Origin: Clostridia bacterium
GTDB lineage: Bacteria; Bacillota_A; Clostridia; Christensenellales; Aristaeellaceae
Assembly (NCBI GenBank): GCA_017399225.1
Contig: JAFQEB010000073.1
Span: forward strand, 1 to 32,529
Direction: 5' to 3'
Length of the DNA: 32,529 bases
In this document: positions 22,117 to 28,444 of the stretch, piece after piece
How positions within the stretch are numbered: position 1 is the stretch's first letter
Layout: each line of letters starts with the position of its first letter
Notes under the pieces: generated by a model
Databases searched by the model: none
What the model was told of the DNA's origin: nothing
Seen by the model: only the letters and a program-made list of their open reading frames with translations
Translations under genes and position numbers: made by a program

Positions 22117-22191
22117 TCACGGTACGTCAATCATCCCGGTTGCAAAATAAGCAGCCGGGTACGTAAACGCGAAGTAAGAAGCGTACAGCAT
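22117..22191 (-). CDS. Tyr/Phe-rich leader peptide of the aroF operon
   Basis: A 24-codon frame starts at ATG 22191, nine bases after a perfect AAGGAGG (22201-22207), and stops with TGA at 22117. It begins MLYASYFAFTYPAAYFA. Tyr is at positions 3, 6, 11 and 15 and Phe at 7, 9 and 16, so seven of the first sixteen codons specify the end products of the pathway that aroF starts. A strong promoter precedes it, a possible competing stem and a T-tailed terminator follow, and then the DAHP synthase gene. This is the arrangement of ribosome-mediated attenuation, as known for pheA and trp leaders in enteric bacteria: scarcity of charged tRNA-Tyr or tRNA-Phe would stall the ribosome and let transcription continue. 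The mechanism is inferred; no protein function beyond the leader role is suggested. Confidence 0.85.
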   Translation of the reverse strand: MLYASYFAFTYPAAYFATGMIDVP

Positions 22192-22216
22192 GGCGTTGAT
22201 CCTCCTTATGCTTGGG

Positions 22217-22246
22217 ATTATAGTCCTTGTATACAATCCGTGTCAA
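22217..22246 (-). promoter_or_regulatory. promoter of the aroF leader/operon
   Basis: The minus strand has perfect TTGACA (22241-22246) and TATAAT (22217-22222) boxes with an 18-base spacer. Transcription should start near 22210, just before the leader's ribosome site. The spacer contains the palindrome TTGTATACAA, which could be an operator. Confidence 0.88.
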
Positions 22247-22344
22247 GGGCGGGGATTGTTCTTTTCGTGTACCGCAGAGGTGACGGTGTCGGGGGTGATT
22301 TAGTTACTGTACCTTGTTGGATTTTCCCTTTGCGTCGCGCGGAC

Positions 22345-22466
22345 TGTTTGACGAATCGGAGATTCGTCAAAGGCGTCATGGAGGTTTTGCGCCTGCGGGC
22401 GCGGGGCCTCCGGCGGGCAGGGGCTAACGCCGCCCCTGCACCCGCGCCAGGGTCATTGACCCTGGA
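22345..22466. repeat. multi-hairpin intergenic repeat
   Basis: Four hairpins in a row: TTTGACGAATC-GGA-GATTCGTCAAA (22347-22371), GCGCCTGCGGGCGC near 22390, GCAGGGGC-TAACGC-CGCCCCTGC (22418-22439), and CCAGGGTC-ATT-GACCCTGG (22447-22465). ACCCTTTTTT follows on the plus strand. No reading frame of interest is seen. It fills the gap between the cyuA-like gene's stop and the divergent aro promoter and resembles multi-stem repeats common between genes in gut Firmicutes. Confidence 0.7.
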
Positions 22467-22487
22467 CCCTTTTTTCCTCATCCCTTG

Positions 22488-23747
22488 TTAGCAGTTGGGG
22501 CGGCGTACCTTCTCGTCCTTCATGATGTGTACGATCGTATCGTTCGTGCCGCCCATGCCTACACAGACCAGCTCGCCCAGGTGGGCGATCAGCCGGTCAA
22601 AGCTCTCATCCAGAATACCGTCCTGCGCATGAATGCCGCCGCCCTCCATCGCCAGACAGGCCGCTTCCACCGCCAGACCCGCGCTCAGCGCCACCTTGGC
22701 CGCACAGCCCTCCTTCGCGCCGTCGCAGATCATGCCGGACAGCGTGCCCAGAATGTTGCGGGAGGCCTGCAGCATCTCCTTTTCGCCGCCGCCCATCAGG
22801 AATACCACGCCGATGGCCGCGGAAAGACCGGACGCCACGCCGCACGCGCATACGCTGCTGAGCGGGCCGATGAAGCTCTTGACGTAGATGTTGGCCAGGT
22901 TCGCTACGGCCAGGGCGCGCAGCAGGCGCTCCTCGGAGACGTTGAAGGTGCGGGCAGCTGCGTCCACGGTCAGGAACAGCGTCAGGCCCTGATTGCCCGA
23001 GCCGGTGGCGGTCATCACGGGCAGGGGAATGCCGTGCATACGGGCGTAGCTCGCGGTGCCGGCCATCTTCTTGGCCTGGGCGTACAGGCTGCCGTCCTGC
23101 AGGAGCATGTTGGGCAGCACATGGTGGGCCAGGCCTTCTTCCATCGCGCGATAATAGACGACGCGGTTCATGTTCAGCGCGTCGCGCAGGAAGGTCAAAT
23201 CCTCCAGCGGGCAGGTGCGGGCAAACTCGATGAACGCCCCCAGGGAGCCCTCATGGGCGGCCTCTGCAGCCTCGGCCTCGGCGGGCACGAAGGGCGTGAA
23301 GGGCGCGTGCTCAATGCGGGCGATGCAGTCGTGCTCGCCGCTGGTGATGACGCGCACGGCGTCCTCCGCCGTTTCGATCACCGTCTCGATGTACAGGCCC
23401 TTCGCATCTTCGGCGATCTCCACCGTCACCATCTCCCGCAGGAGCTTCGCCTCGGCCAGCTGCTCGGGCCTGACGGTGTGCAGGGCGTTCATGCCGGCTG
23501 TGGGGTCGCCGGCGGTCACGCCCAATGCCACACAAAGGCTCACGCCGCGCTCATCCGCACCGGGGATGCCAACGCCCATGGCGTTCTTGAACAGATACGC
23601 GTCCAGCCGGGCGGTGATCCGCCGAACCTCGCCCTTCACATGAGCCCGGGCGGTGGCGGCGTTGAGCGCGATGGCTGCGGGCTCGGTGCAGCCGGTGGAG
23701 GGGGCAAGCGCAGCCTTGATCCTGCGCAGATAACAGGCATGATCCAT
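22488..23747 (-). CDS. L-cysteine desulfidase family protein (CyuA/UPF0597)
   Basis: CyuA-type enzymes break L-cysteine into pyruvate, ammonia and sulfide using an iron-sulfur cluster; they are relatives of the serine dehydratase alpha chain. The 419 residues match family length. APSTGCTEPAAIALNAA at about 15-31 is the hallmark with the first cluster Cys (20). VMTATGSGNQGLT, SSVCACGVASGLSAAIGVVFLMGGG and GMICDGAKEGCAAKVAL contain the remaining Cys ligands. VCVGMGGTNDTIVHIM near the C-terminus is also typical. GGAGCG lies nine bases before ATG 23747. The substrate could be serine instead of cysteine. It diverges from the threonine aldolase gene, and nothing else shares its strand nearby. Confidence 0.88.
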   Translation of the reverse strand: MDHACYLRRIKAALAPSTGCTEPAAIALNAATARAHVKGEVRRITARLDAYLFKNAMGVGIPGADERGVSLCVALGVTAGDPTAGMNALHTVRPEQLAEAKLLREMVTVEIAEDAKGLYIETVIETAEDAVRVITSGEHDCIARIEHAPFTPFVPAEAEAAEAAHEGSLGAFIEFARTCPLEDLTFLRDALNMNRVVYYRAMEEGLAHHVLPNMLLQDGSLYAQAKKMAGTASYARMHGIPLPVMTATGSGNQGLTLFLTVDAAARTFNVSEERLLRALAVANLANIYVKSFIGPLSSVCACGVASGLSAAIGVVFLMGGGEKEMLQASRNILGTLSGMICDGAKEGCAAKVALSAGLAVEAACLAMEGGGIHAQDGILDESFDRLIAHLGELVCVGMGGTNDTIVHIMKDEKVRRPNC

Positions 23748-23845
23748 CGTGTGTTTCGCTCCATTCCGACATTCGTTGCATGTAGTATTCTCTCCGCGGA
23801 TGCAAATTCCTGCCTGATCGCGCGGGTGAAATCGTGCTTCCCCCG

Positions 23846-23874
23846 TTGACGCGGCGTTACGAAAACGTTATAAT
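23846..23874 (+). promoter_or_regulatory. promoter of the threonine aldolase/DUF5714 pair
   Basis: TTGACG (23846-23851), 17 bases and TATAAT (23869-23874) lie 39 bases ahead of ATG 23913. The direct repeat GAAAACGTTATAATGAAAACGTTTAT spans the -10 box: AAAACGTT at 23862-23869 and again at 23876-23883. Confidence 0.75.
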
Positions 23875-23912
23875 GAAAACGTTTATCCGAACATGAAAGG
23901 AATGGACAGAGT

Positions 23913-24941
23913 ATGATCCGTCTGAATTGTGATTACCTGGAGGGCTGCCACCCTTCGATCCTGGAAAAGCTGAATGAAACCAACCTGGTGCAGACCCCCG
24001 GCTATGGCACCGATGATTACTGCAAGGCCGCTGCCGACGCCATCCGCGAGGCTTTTGACTGCAAGGATTCCGCCGTGCATTTCCTTGTCGGCGGCACCCA
24101 GGCCAACATGACGGTCATCGCCGCCGCGCTGCGCCCCTACGAGGGCGTGCTGTGCGCCGATACCGGCCACATCAACGTGCATGAGACCGGCGCGATCGAG
24201 TCCACCGGCCACAAGTGCCTGGCCCTGCCGAACAAGGATGGCCGCATCAGTGCCTCCAAGGTGGCTGTGGCCGCCGCCACCCAGGCGGATGACGAGCATA
24301 TGGTCAAGCCCGGCATGGTGTACATCTCCATGTCCACCGAGGTGGGTACCGTCTATAACCTCAGTCAGCTGAAGGACCTGTATTACACCTGCAGGCAGCT
24401 GGGCCTGTACCTGTTCATCGACGGCGCGCGCCTGGGTTATGCCCTGGCTGCCCCCACCGGCGATCTGACGGCGGCGGACATCGCCAAGTACTGCGACGTG
24501 TTCACCGTGGGCGGTACCAAGATGGGCGCGCTCTTTGGTGAAGCCGTGGTCATCAACAACCCGGAGCTGAACGTGCGCTTCCGCTACATGATCAAGCAGA
24601 AGGGCGGTATGCTGGCCAAGGGCCGCCTGCTGGGCATCCAGTTCTCCGTGCTGATGGAGAATGGCCTGTACTTCCAGCTGGGCAAGAAGGCCGTCGACCA
24701 GGCGATGCGCATCCGCACCGCGCTGATGGAGCGCGGCTTCACCTTCCATGTGGATAGCCCCACCAACCAGCTTTTCCCCATCTTCACGGACGACCAGTGG
24801 GAGAAGATCGAGGAGCTTGGCTTCAGGCTGGAGTTCAACGGCCGCCTGGACGAGGAGCATGTGGTGCTGCGCGTCTGCACCTCCTGGTGCACGCCGGATG
24901 AGTATGTGGATAAGTTTATCGACATGCTGAAGGAGCTGTGA
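23913..24941 (+). CDS. ltaE: low-specificity L-threonine aldolase-like PLP enzyme
   Basis: Threonine aldolases split L-threonine (or allo-threonine) into glycine and acetaldehyde with pyridoxal phosphate. The 342 residues fit the fold type I aldolase/beta-eliminating lyase group. FLVGGTQANMTVIAAAL holds the phosphate-binding region, ADTGHINVHETGAIE the stacking His, LFIDGARLGYAL the Asp170 that contacts the cofactor ring, and FTVGGTKMGALFGE the Lys203 that binds PLP. ATG 23913 begins the family sequence; the best ribosome site is AAAGGA about 11 bases ahead. The DUF5714 gene starts five bases after its stop codon, so the two form an operon. Confidence 0.88.
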   Translation: MIRLNCDYLEGCHPSILEKLNETNLVQTPGYGTDDYCKAAADAIREAFDCKDSAVHFLVGGTQANMTVIAAALRPYEGVLCADTGHINVHETGAIESTGHKCLALPNKDGRISASKVAVAAATQADDEHMVKPGMVYISMSTEVGTVYNLSQLKDLYYTCRQLGLYLFIDGARLGYALAAPTGDLTAADIAKYCDVFTVGGTKMGALFGEAVVINNPELNVRFRYMIKQKGGMLAKGRLLGIQFSVLMENGLYFQLGKKAVDQAMRIRTALMERGFTFHVDSPTNQLFPIFTDDQWEKIEELGFRLEFNGRLDEEHVVLRVCTSWCTPDEYVDKFIDMLKEL

Positions 24942-24945
24942 GCGT

Positions 24946-25641
24946 ATGCCCGACGAGTGCCTGATCTGCGGCGCGCCTCTTGAATACCTGAAGGCCGAAA
25001 CGGACATGACCTGTTCCCTGTGCGGGAAGGCTTTCCCCAGCAAGACTCGCTGCGTCCGGGGCCATTATGTCTGCGACGAGTGCCACACCCAGGGGCTCGA
25101 CCAGATCTTCGGCGTGTGCCTGCAGGAGACCTCCCGCAGTCCCGTGGCCATCCTGAACCGGCTGATGGCGCTGCCCTTCTGCCACATGCACGGCCCGGAG
25201 CACCACATCATGGTGGGCGCGGCGCTGCTGACGGCCTACCGCAACGCGGGCGGGGATATCGACCTGGAAGCGGCGCTGCGGGAGATGCGCAGCCGCGGGG
25301 CGAAGGTGCCCGGCGGGGCCTGCGGCTTCTGGGGGGCCTGCGGCGTGGGGCTCAGCACGGGGCAGTTCCTGTCCATCGTCACGGGGGCAACGCCTCTTGC
25401 GCAGGAGAGCTTCGGCCTGGCGCACCAGATGACCGCCCGATCGCTGAGCGCCATTGGCGAGGTCGGCGGTCCCCGCTGCTGCAAGCGGGATTCCTACCTG
25501 TCCATCCTGCAGGCCATCGATTTTGTGGCCGAGCGCCTTGGCGTTCGGATGGAGAAGGAGGAGATCACCTGCCGCCATGCCGCAAAGAATGCCCAGTGCA
25601 TCGGCAAACGCTGTCCCTTTTCCCCGGCAAACCGGAAATGA
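24946..25641 (+). CDS. DUF5714-domain Cys-rich protein
   Basis: The 231-residue protein opens with Cys pairs that suggest metal ribbons: CLIC at 5-8, CSLC at 23-26, and Cys36 with CDEC at 43-46. The body has FCHMHGPEHHIMVGAALLTAYRNAGGDI at about 78-105, with several His, and GGACGFWGACGVGLSTGQFLSIVTGATPL. GPRCCKRDSYLSI and a final C-rich tail (CRHAAKNAQCIGKRCPF) follow. This pattern matches DUF5714, found in anaerobes including methanogens; its biochemical role is unknown to me. The Cys and His content suggests a metal or iron-sulfur protein. AAGGAG in the end of the preceding gene serves ATG 24946, so translation is coupled to the aldolase gene. Confidence 0.78.
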   Translation: MPDECLICGAPLEYLKAETDMTCSLCGKAFPSKTRCVRGHYVCDECHTQGLDQIFGVCLQETSRSPVAILNRLMALPFCHMHGPEHHIMVGAALLTAYRNAGGDIDLEAALREMRSRGAKVPGGACGFWGACGVGLSTGQFLSIVTGATPLAQESFGLAHQMTARSLSAIGEVGGPRCCKRDSYLSILQAIDFVAERLGVRMEKEEITCRHAAKNAQCIGKRCPFSPANRK

Positions 25642-25650
25642 GCATACGAA

Positions 25651-25689
25651 AACCGCCGTCTCAGGAGGATGACTCCAAAGACGGCGGTT
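25651..25689. terminator. shared terminator of DUF5714 and the ECF S-component gene
   Basis: An 11-bp perfect stem AACCGCCGTCT/AGACGGCGGTT is followed by CTTCTATTTTATTT on the plus strand. It stands between convergent genes, nine bases past both stop codons. Confidence 0.88.
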
Positions 25690-25697
25690 CTTCTATT

Positions 25698-26258
25698 TTA
25701 TTTGACCAGCTGCTTTAGACGGGGGTACAGCGCATGGCACACCAGTCCCAGCGCCACGCCTGCGACGCCCTGGATGCTGTTCGGGCCGACCGCACCCCAG
25801 GCGGCTGCCGTGCCGTACATCACGGATTCGAAAGCGAAATAGCCTGCAACCATCACGATTTCTGCCGCGACAAAGGCGATTGTTGCCCGCAGCCAGGAGC
25901 CTTCCTTCCAGACTTTCCAAGCAGTTTTCCCTTCTGAGTCAGTGACTGTGGCAACCAGCCGTTGAGAGTCGGGCATATACAGCTTCCAGGCGATCAGTGC
26001 GACCAATCCCTTGATAACGATGGTCGGGATGGCATAGACCATATAACCGCCCAGGATATCCGACAGGCCGGAGCCGATGGCGGCGGCTGGGATGCCCAGC
26101 GGGCCCAGCAGCAACGTGGCCAGGAAAATCGCACCGTCGCCCAGATGAACATAACCGCCGGTGATCGGCACGGGAACCTTGGGGATATATGTCATCACAA
26201 AGACCAGCGCGGCCATCACACCCGCCATGGTCAGCTTCTTTACAGAGAGGTTTTTCAT
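25698..26258 (-). CDS. ECF transporter S component
   Basis: S components are the substrate-binding membrane subunits of energy-coupling-factor importers for vitamins; they share ATPases and the T subunit made elsewhere. The 186-residue protein has about five or six membrane helices. It shows the family opening KKLTMAGVMAALVFVMTYIPKVPVP and the segment GGYVHLGDGAIFLATLLLGPLGIPAAAIGSGLSDILGGYMVYAIPTIVIKGL. A soluble loop lies at about 95-120 (PDSQRLVATVTDSEGKTAWKVWKEG). The substrate cannot be told from sequence, and no riboswitch is recognised in the short leader. GAAGG lies nine bases before ATG 26258. It has its own promoter between itself and gltX. Confidence 0.85.
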   Translation of the reverse strand: MKNLSVKKLTMAGVMAALVFVMTYIPKVPVPITGGYVHLGDGAIFLATLLLGPLGIPAAAIGSGLSDILGGYMVYAIPTIVIKGLVALIAWKLYMPDSQRLVATVTDSEGKTAWKVWKEGSWLRATIAFVAAEIVMVAGYFAFESVMYGTAAAWGAVGPNSIQGVAGVALGLVCHALYPRLKQLVK

Positions 26259-26287
26259 TGGGAACGCCTTCTTTCCAGAGATAAAGA

Positions 26288-26323
26288 ATGGACGCTGCCG
26301 CCGTGTCCGGAAGCAGCGTCCAT
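26288..26323 (-). terminator. hairpin between gltX and the ECF S-component gene
   Basis: An 11-bp perfect stem ATGGACGCTGC/GCAGCGTCCAT with a 14-base loop is followed by TCTTTAT on the minus strand. It begins directly after the -10 box of the next promoter, so it may end gltX transcripts while the next transcript starts inside it. Confidence 0.65.
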
Positions 26324-26352
26324 ATTATATGCCCACATAACTATGGTGTCAA
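26324..26352 (-). promoter_or_regulatory. promoter of the ECF S-component gene
   Basis: Perfect TTGACA (26347-26352) and TATAAT (26324-26329) boxes on the minus strand with a 17-base spacer, about 60 bases before ATG 26258. Confidence 0.85.
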
Positions 26353-26368
26353 GAAGCCGGATTGTATT

Positions 26369-27823
26369 TTAGCTGTTCAGCTTCTCCAGACCCAGGTCGA
26401 TACGGCGCAGGCACTCGTCCTTGCCCAGCAGCCAGGCGATCTCGATCGCGCCGCCAGGGGTGCTCATCTGGCCGGAAATGGCGATGCGCAGGGGCCACAG
26501 GGCGGTGGCGTTCTTCATGCCGGATTCGGCGATCTTCGCCATCAGTACGTCGTGGATGGTGGTCTCCGTCCAGTCCTCAATGCCCTCGATCACCGGGCGC
26601 AGCATCTCCAGAGCGCTCTTCGCCACCTCGGGGTTGGTCTTGGCCTTCTTGTTGGTGAACATCTCCACGTCATAGGCCGGCAGCTCACCCAGGAAGCGCA
26701 CCATGTCCGGCACGCGGTTGAAGACCTCGGTACGGGTCTGCATCAGCTCGGCCAGGCGCTTGTAGTCGATGCCCTTGCCGGCGAGGGCCTGGTCGAACCA
26801 GGGGGTCGCCAGCTCGAGGTACTTCTCGGGCTCCAGCTTGCGGATGTACTCGGCATTGAACCAGGTCAGCTTATCCACGTCGAAGATGCCGGGGGACTTC
26901 GACAGACGATCGACGGAGAAGGCCTCCACCAGCTCGTCCATGGTGAAGAACTCGCGGTCGTTGCCGGGGTTCCAGCCCACCAGCGCCAGGTAGTTGATCA
27001 GCGCCTCGGTCAGGTAGCCCTTCTCCACGTAGTCGGAGTAGTAGGCGTCGCCGTCGCGCTTGGACAGCTTATGGGTGGCGTCGCGCATAACGGGGGCCAT
27101 GTGGATGTACTGGGGGATCTCCCAGCCAAAGGCCTCGTACAGCAGGTTGTACTTGGGGGTGGAGGAGATGTACTCCAGGCCGCGCATGACGTGGGTGATG
27201 CCCATCAGGTGATCGTCGATGACGTTGGCGAAGTTGTAGGTGGGCATGCCGTCCGCCTTGATGAGGATCATGTCATCCAGGGTCTCATTGGGGAAGGTCA
27301 TGTGACCAAAGACCAGGTCGTCGTAGCTGGTCTCACCGGTGGTGGGGGCATTCTGGCGGATGACGTAGGGGGTGCCTGCGTCCAGCTTGGCCTGCACCTC
27401 TTCCTCGGACAGGTGGAGGCAGTGCTTGTCGTACTTGAACACCTCGCCCCGGGCCTCGGCGGCAGCGCGGCGCTCGTCCAGCTCGCACTTGGTGCAGAAG
27501 CAGTAGTACGCGTGGCCGGACTTGATCAGCTGCTTGGCGTAGGGCAGGTAAGTCGCCTTGCGCTCGGACTGGATGTAGGGGCCGTAATCGCCGCCCACGT
27601 CGGGACCCTCGTCCCAATCCATGCCGCAGCCGCGCAGGGTATCGTAAATGACCTCGGTCGCGCCCTCGACATAGCGCTCCTGGTCGGTATCCTCAATGCG
27701 GAGGATGAACTTGCCATTATTCTTCTTGGCGAACAGGTAACCGTAAAGGGCCGTGCGCAGGCCGCCCAGGTGCATGAAGCCCGTGGGGGAGGGCGCGAAA
27801 CGGGTGCGGACTTGGTTGCTCAT
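26369..27823 (-). CDS. gltX: glutamyl-tRNA synthetase
   Basis: GluRS charges tRNA-Glu with glutamate. The 484 residues contain the class I signatures: APSPTGFMHLGG at 10-21 (HIGH box) and KLSKRDG at 252-258 (KMSKS box). IEDTDQERY and the Cys cluster CFCTKC at 108-113 with Cys135, a likely zinc site, are also present. The C-terminal anticodon-binding half is complete, ending WLLGKDECLRRIDLGLEKL. AAAGAGG lies six bases before ATG 27823. Its start overlaps the stop of the DUF559 gene by ATGA, and glnS lies upstream on the same strand. Since glnS is present, GluRS here probably need not charge tRNA-Gln. Confidence 0.97.
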   Translation of the reverse strand: MSNQVRTRFAPSPTGFMHLGGLRTALYGYLFAKKNNGKFILRIEDTDQERYVEGATEVIYDTLRGCGMDWDEGPDVGGDYGPYIQSERKATYLPYAKQLIKSGHAYYCFCTKCELDERRAAAEARGEVFKYDKHCLHLSEEEVQAKLDAGTPYVIRQNAPTTGETSYDDLVFGHMTFPNETLDDMILIKADGMPTYNFANVIDDHLMGITHVMRGLEYISSTPKYNLLYEAFGWEIPQYIHMAPVMRDATHKLSKRDGDAYYSDYVEKGYLTEALINYLALVGWNPGNDREFFTMDELVEAFSVDRLSKSPGIFDVDKLTWFNAEYIRKLEPEKYLELATPWFDQALAGKGIDYKRLAELMQTRTEVFNRVPDMVRFLGELPAYDVEMFTNKKAKTNPEVAKSALEMLRPVIEGIEDWTETTIHDVLMAKIAESGMKNATALWPLRIAISGQMSTPGGAIEIAWLLGKDECLRRIDLGLEKLNS

Positions 27824-28200
27824 GGTGATTCCTCTTTCTGATGGTCGAGTCGTTCATGAACGACTGCATCTATTTTCGTGCAGACAGCCTGGAATTCGCT
27901 GTCGATATCGCGGTTGGTGAAGCGCAACACGGTCACGCCGACGGTTTCAATGGCGGCAGTGCGAGCTTCGTCATGGGTCATACCTTCAGGGGTAAAGTGC
28001 TGGGAGCCATCGAGCTCGATGACCAGTTTGGCTTTTTCGCAGTAGAAATCCGCGATGAACTGGCCAATGGTCTTTTGCCGCTGGAAACGTGGCGTGTAGC
28101 TGCGAAGGAAGTCGTACCAAAGGTGGTTTTCCTGAGGCGTGGCGTGCTTGCGGAGGGATTTGGCAAAGGGGATGAGGTTCTTGTTGTAGGGAAGCCGCAT
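27820..28200 (-). CDS. DUF559 (Vsr-like) endonuclease-domain protein
   Basis: The 126-residue protein is one DUF559 domain: LRKHATPQENHLWYDFLR, RFQRQKTIGQFIADFYCEKAKLVIELDGSQH and VLRFTNRDID. The Asp of ADFYC and the ELD motif are the metal-binding residues of a PD-(D/E)xK nuclease fold. Relatives include the Vsr mismatch endonuclease, but this subfamily's target is unknown. The start ATG 28200 has GGAGGAG ahead. The stop codon overlaps the gltX start (ATGA), so the two are translationally coupled. It lies between glnS and gltX with palindromic repeats upstream, which suggests later insertion into an older tRNA-synthetase pair. Confidence 0.88.
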   Translation of the reverse strand: MRLPYNKNLIPFAKSLRKHATPQENHLWYDFLRSYTPRFQRQKTIGQFIADFYCEKAKLVIELDGSQHFTPEGMTHDEARTAAIETVGVTVLRFTNRDIDSEFQAVCTKIDAVVHERLDHQKEESP

Positions 28201-28237
28201 GGGTCTCCTCCTTTGTTGGTCGCTCCTTCCGCTGATG

Positions 28238-28290
28238 GGCTCCCTCAGTCTCCGCGCAAGCGCGGAGCCAGCTCCCTCGAGAGGGAGCCT
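28238..28290 (+). repeat. palindromic repeat, copy A
   Basis: GGCTCCCTCAGTC, then hairpin CTCCGCGC-AA-GCGCGGAG, then GCTCCCTC-GA-GAGGGAGC. The ordering CTCCCTCxGTC, hairpin, CCAxCTCCCTCGAGAGGGAG recurs on the other strand at 28372-28438. Confidence 0.75.
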
Positions 28291-28371
28291 TTTGGACGCT
28301 GCTCACGCGTGTCCTTTTCTTCACGGCGATACCGGCCTTGGAAAGCGAATGCTGCTGTGACTGTGCGCAAA

Positions 28372-28438
28372 GCCTCCCTCTCGAGGGAGGTGGATTCGTT
28401 CGGGGCTTATAAAGCCCTGAACGAAGACGGAGGGAGTT
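28372..28438 (-). repeat. palindromic repeat, copy B, inverted to A
   Basis: On the plus strand: GCCTCCCTC-TC-GAGGGAGG, then TTCGTTC-GGGGCTT-TATA-AAGCCC-TGAACGAA, then GACGGAGGGAG. Read on the minus strand it has the same module order as copy A, with a different central hairpin. About 80 bases separate A and B; the intervening 28291-28371 shows no gene. Confidence 0.75.
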
Positions 28439-28444
28439 CCCCTC

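Noticed and set aside
26259..26330. Vitamin riboswitch ahead of the ECF S component
   Set aside because: Only one simple hairpin is present in about 60 bases; no known aptamer core (TPP, FMN, THF, preQ1) can be recognised.
26288..27841. Plus-strand open frame of 517 codons opposite gltX
   Set aside because: gltX has both synthetase signatures on the minus strand; this frame has no recognisable motif.
28201..28440. Insertion sequence between DUF559 and glnS
   Set aside because: No transposase frame is present; the palindromes are short and modular, and fit non-coding dispersed repeats better.
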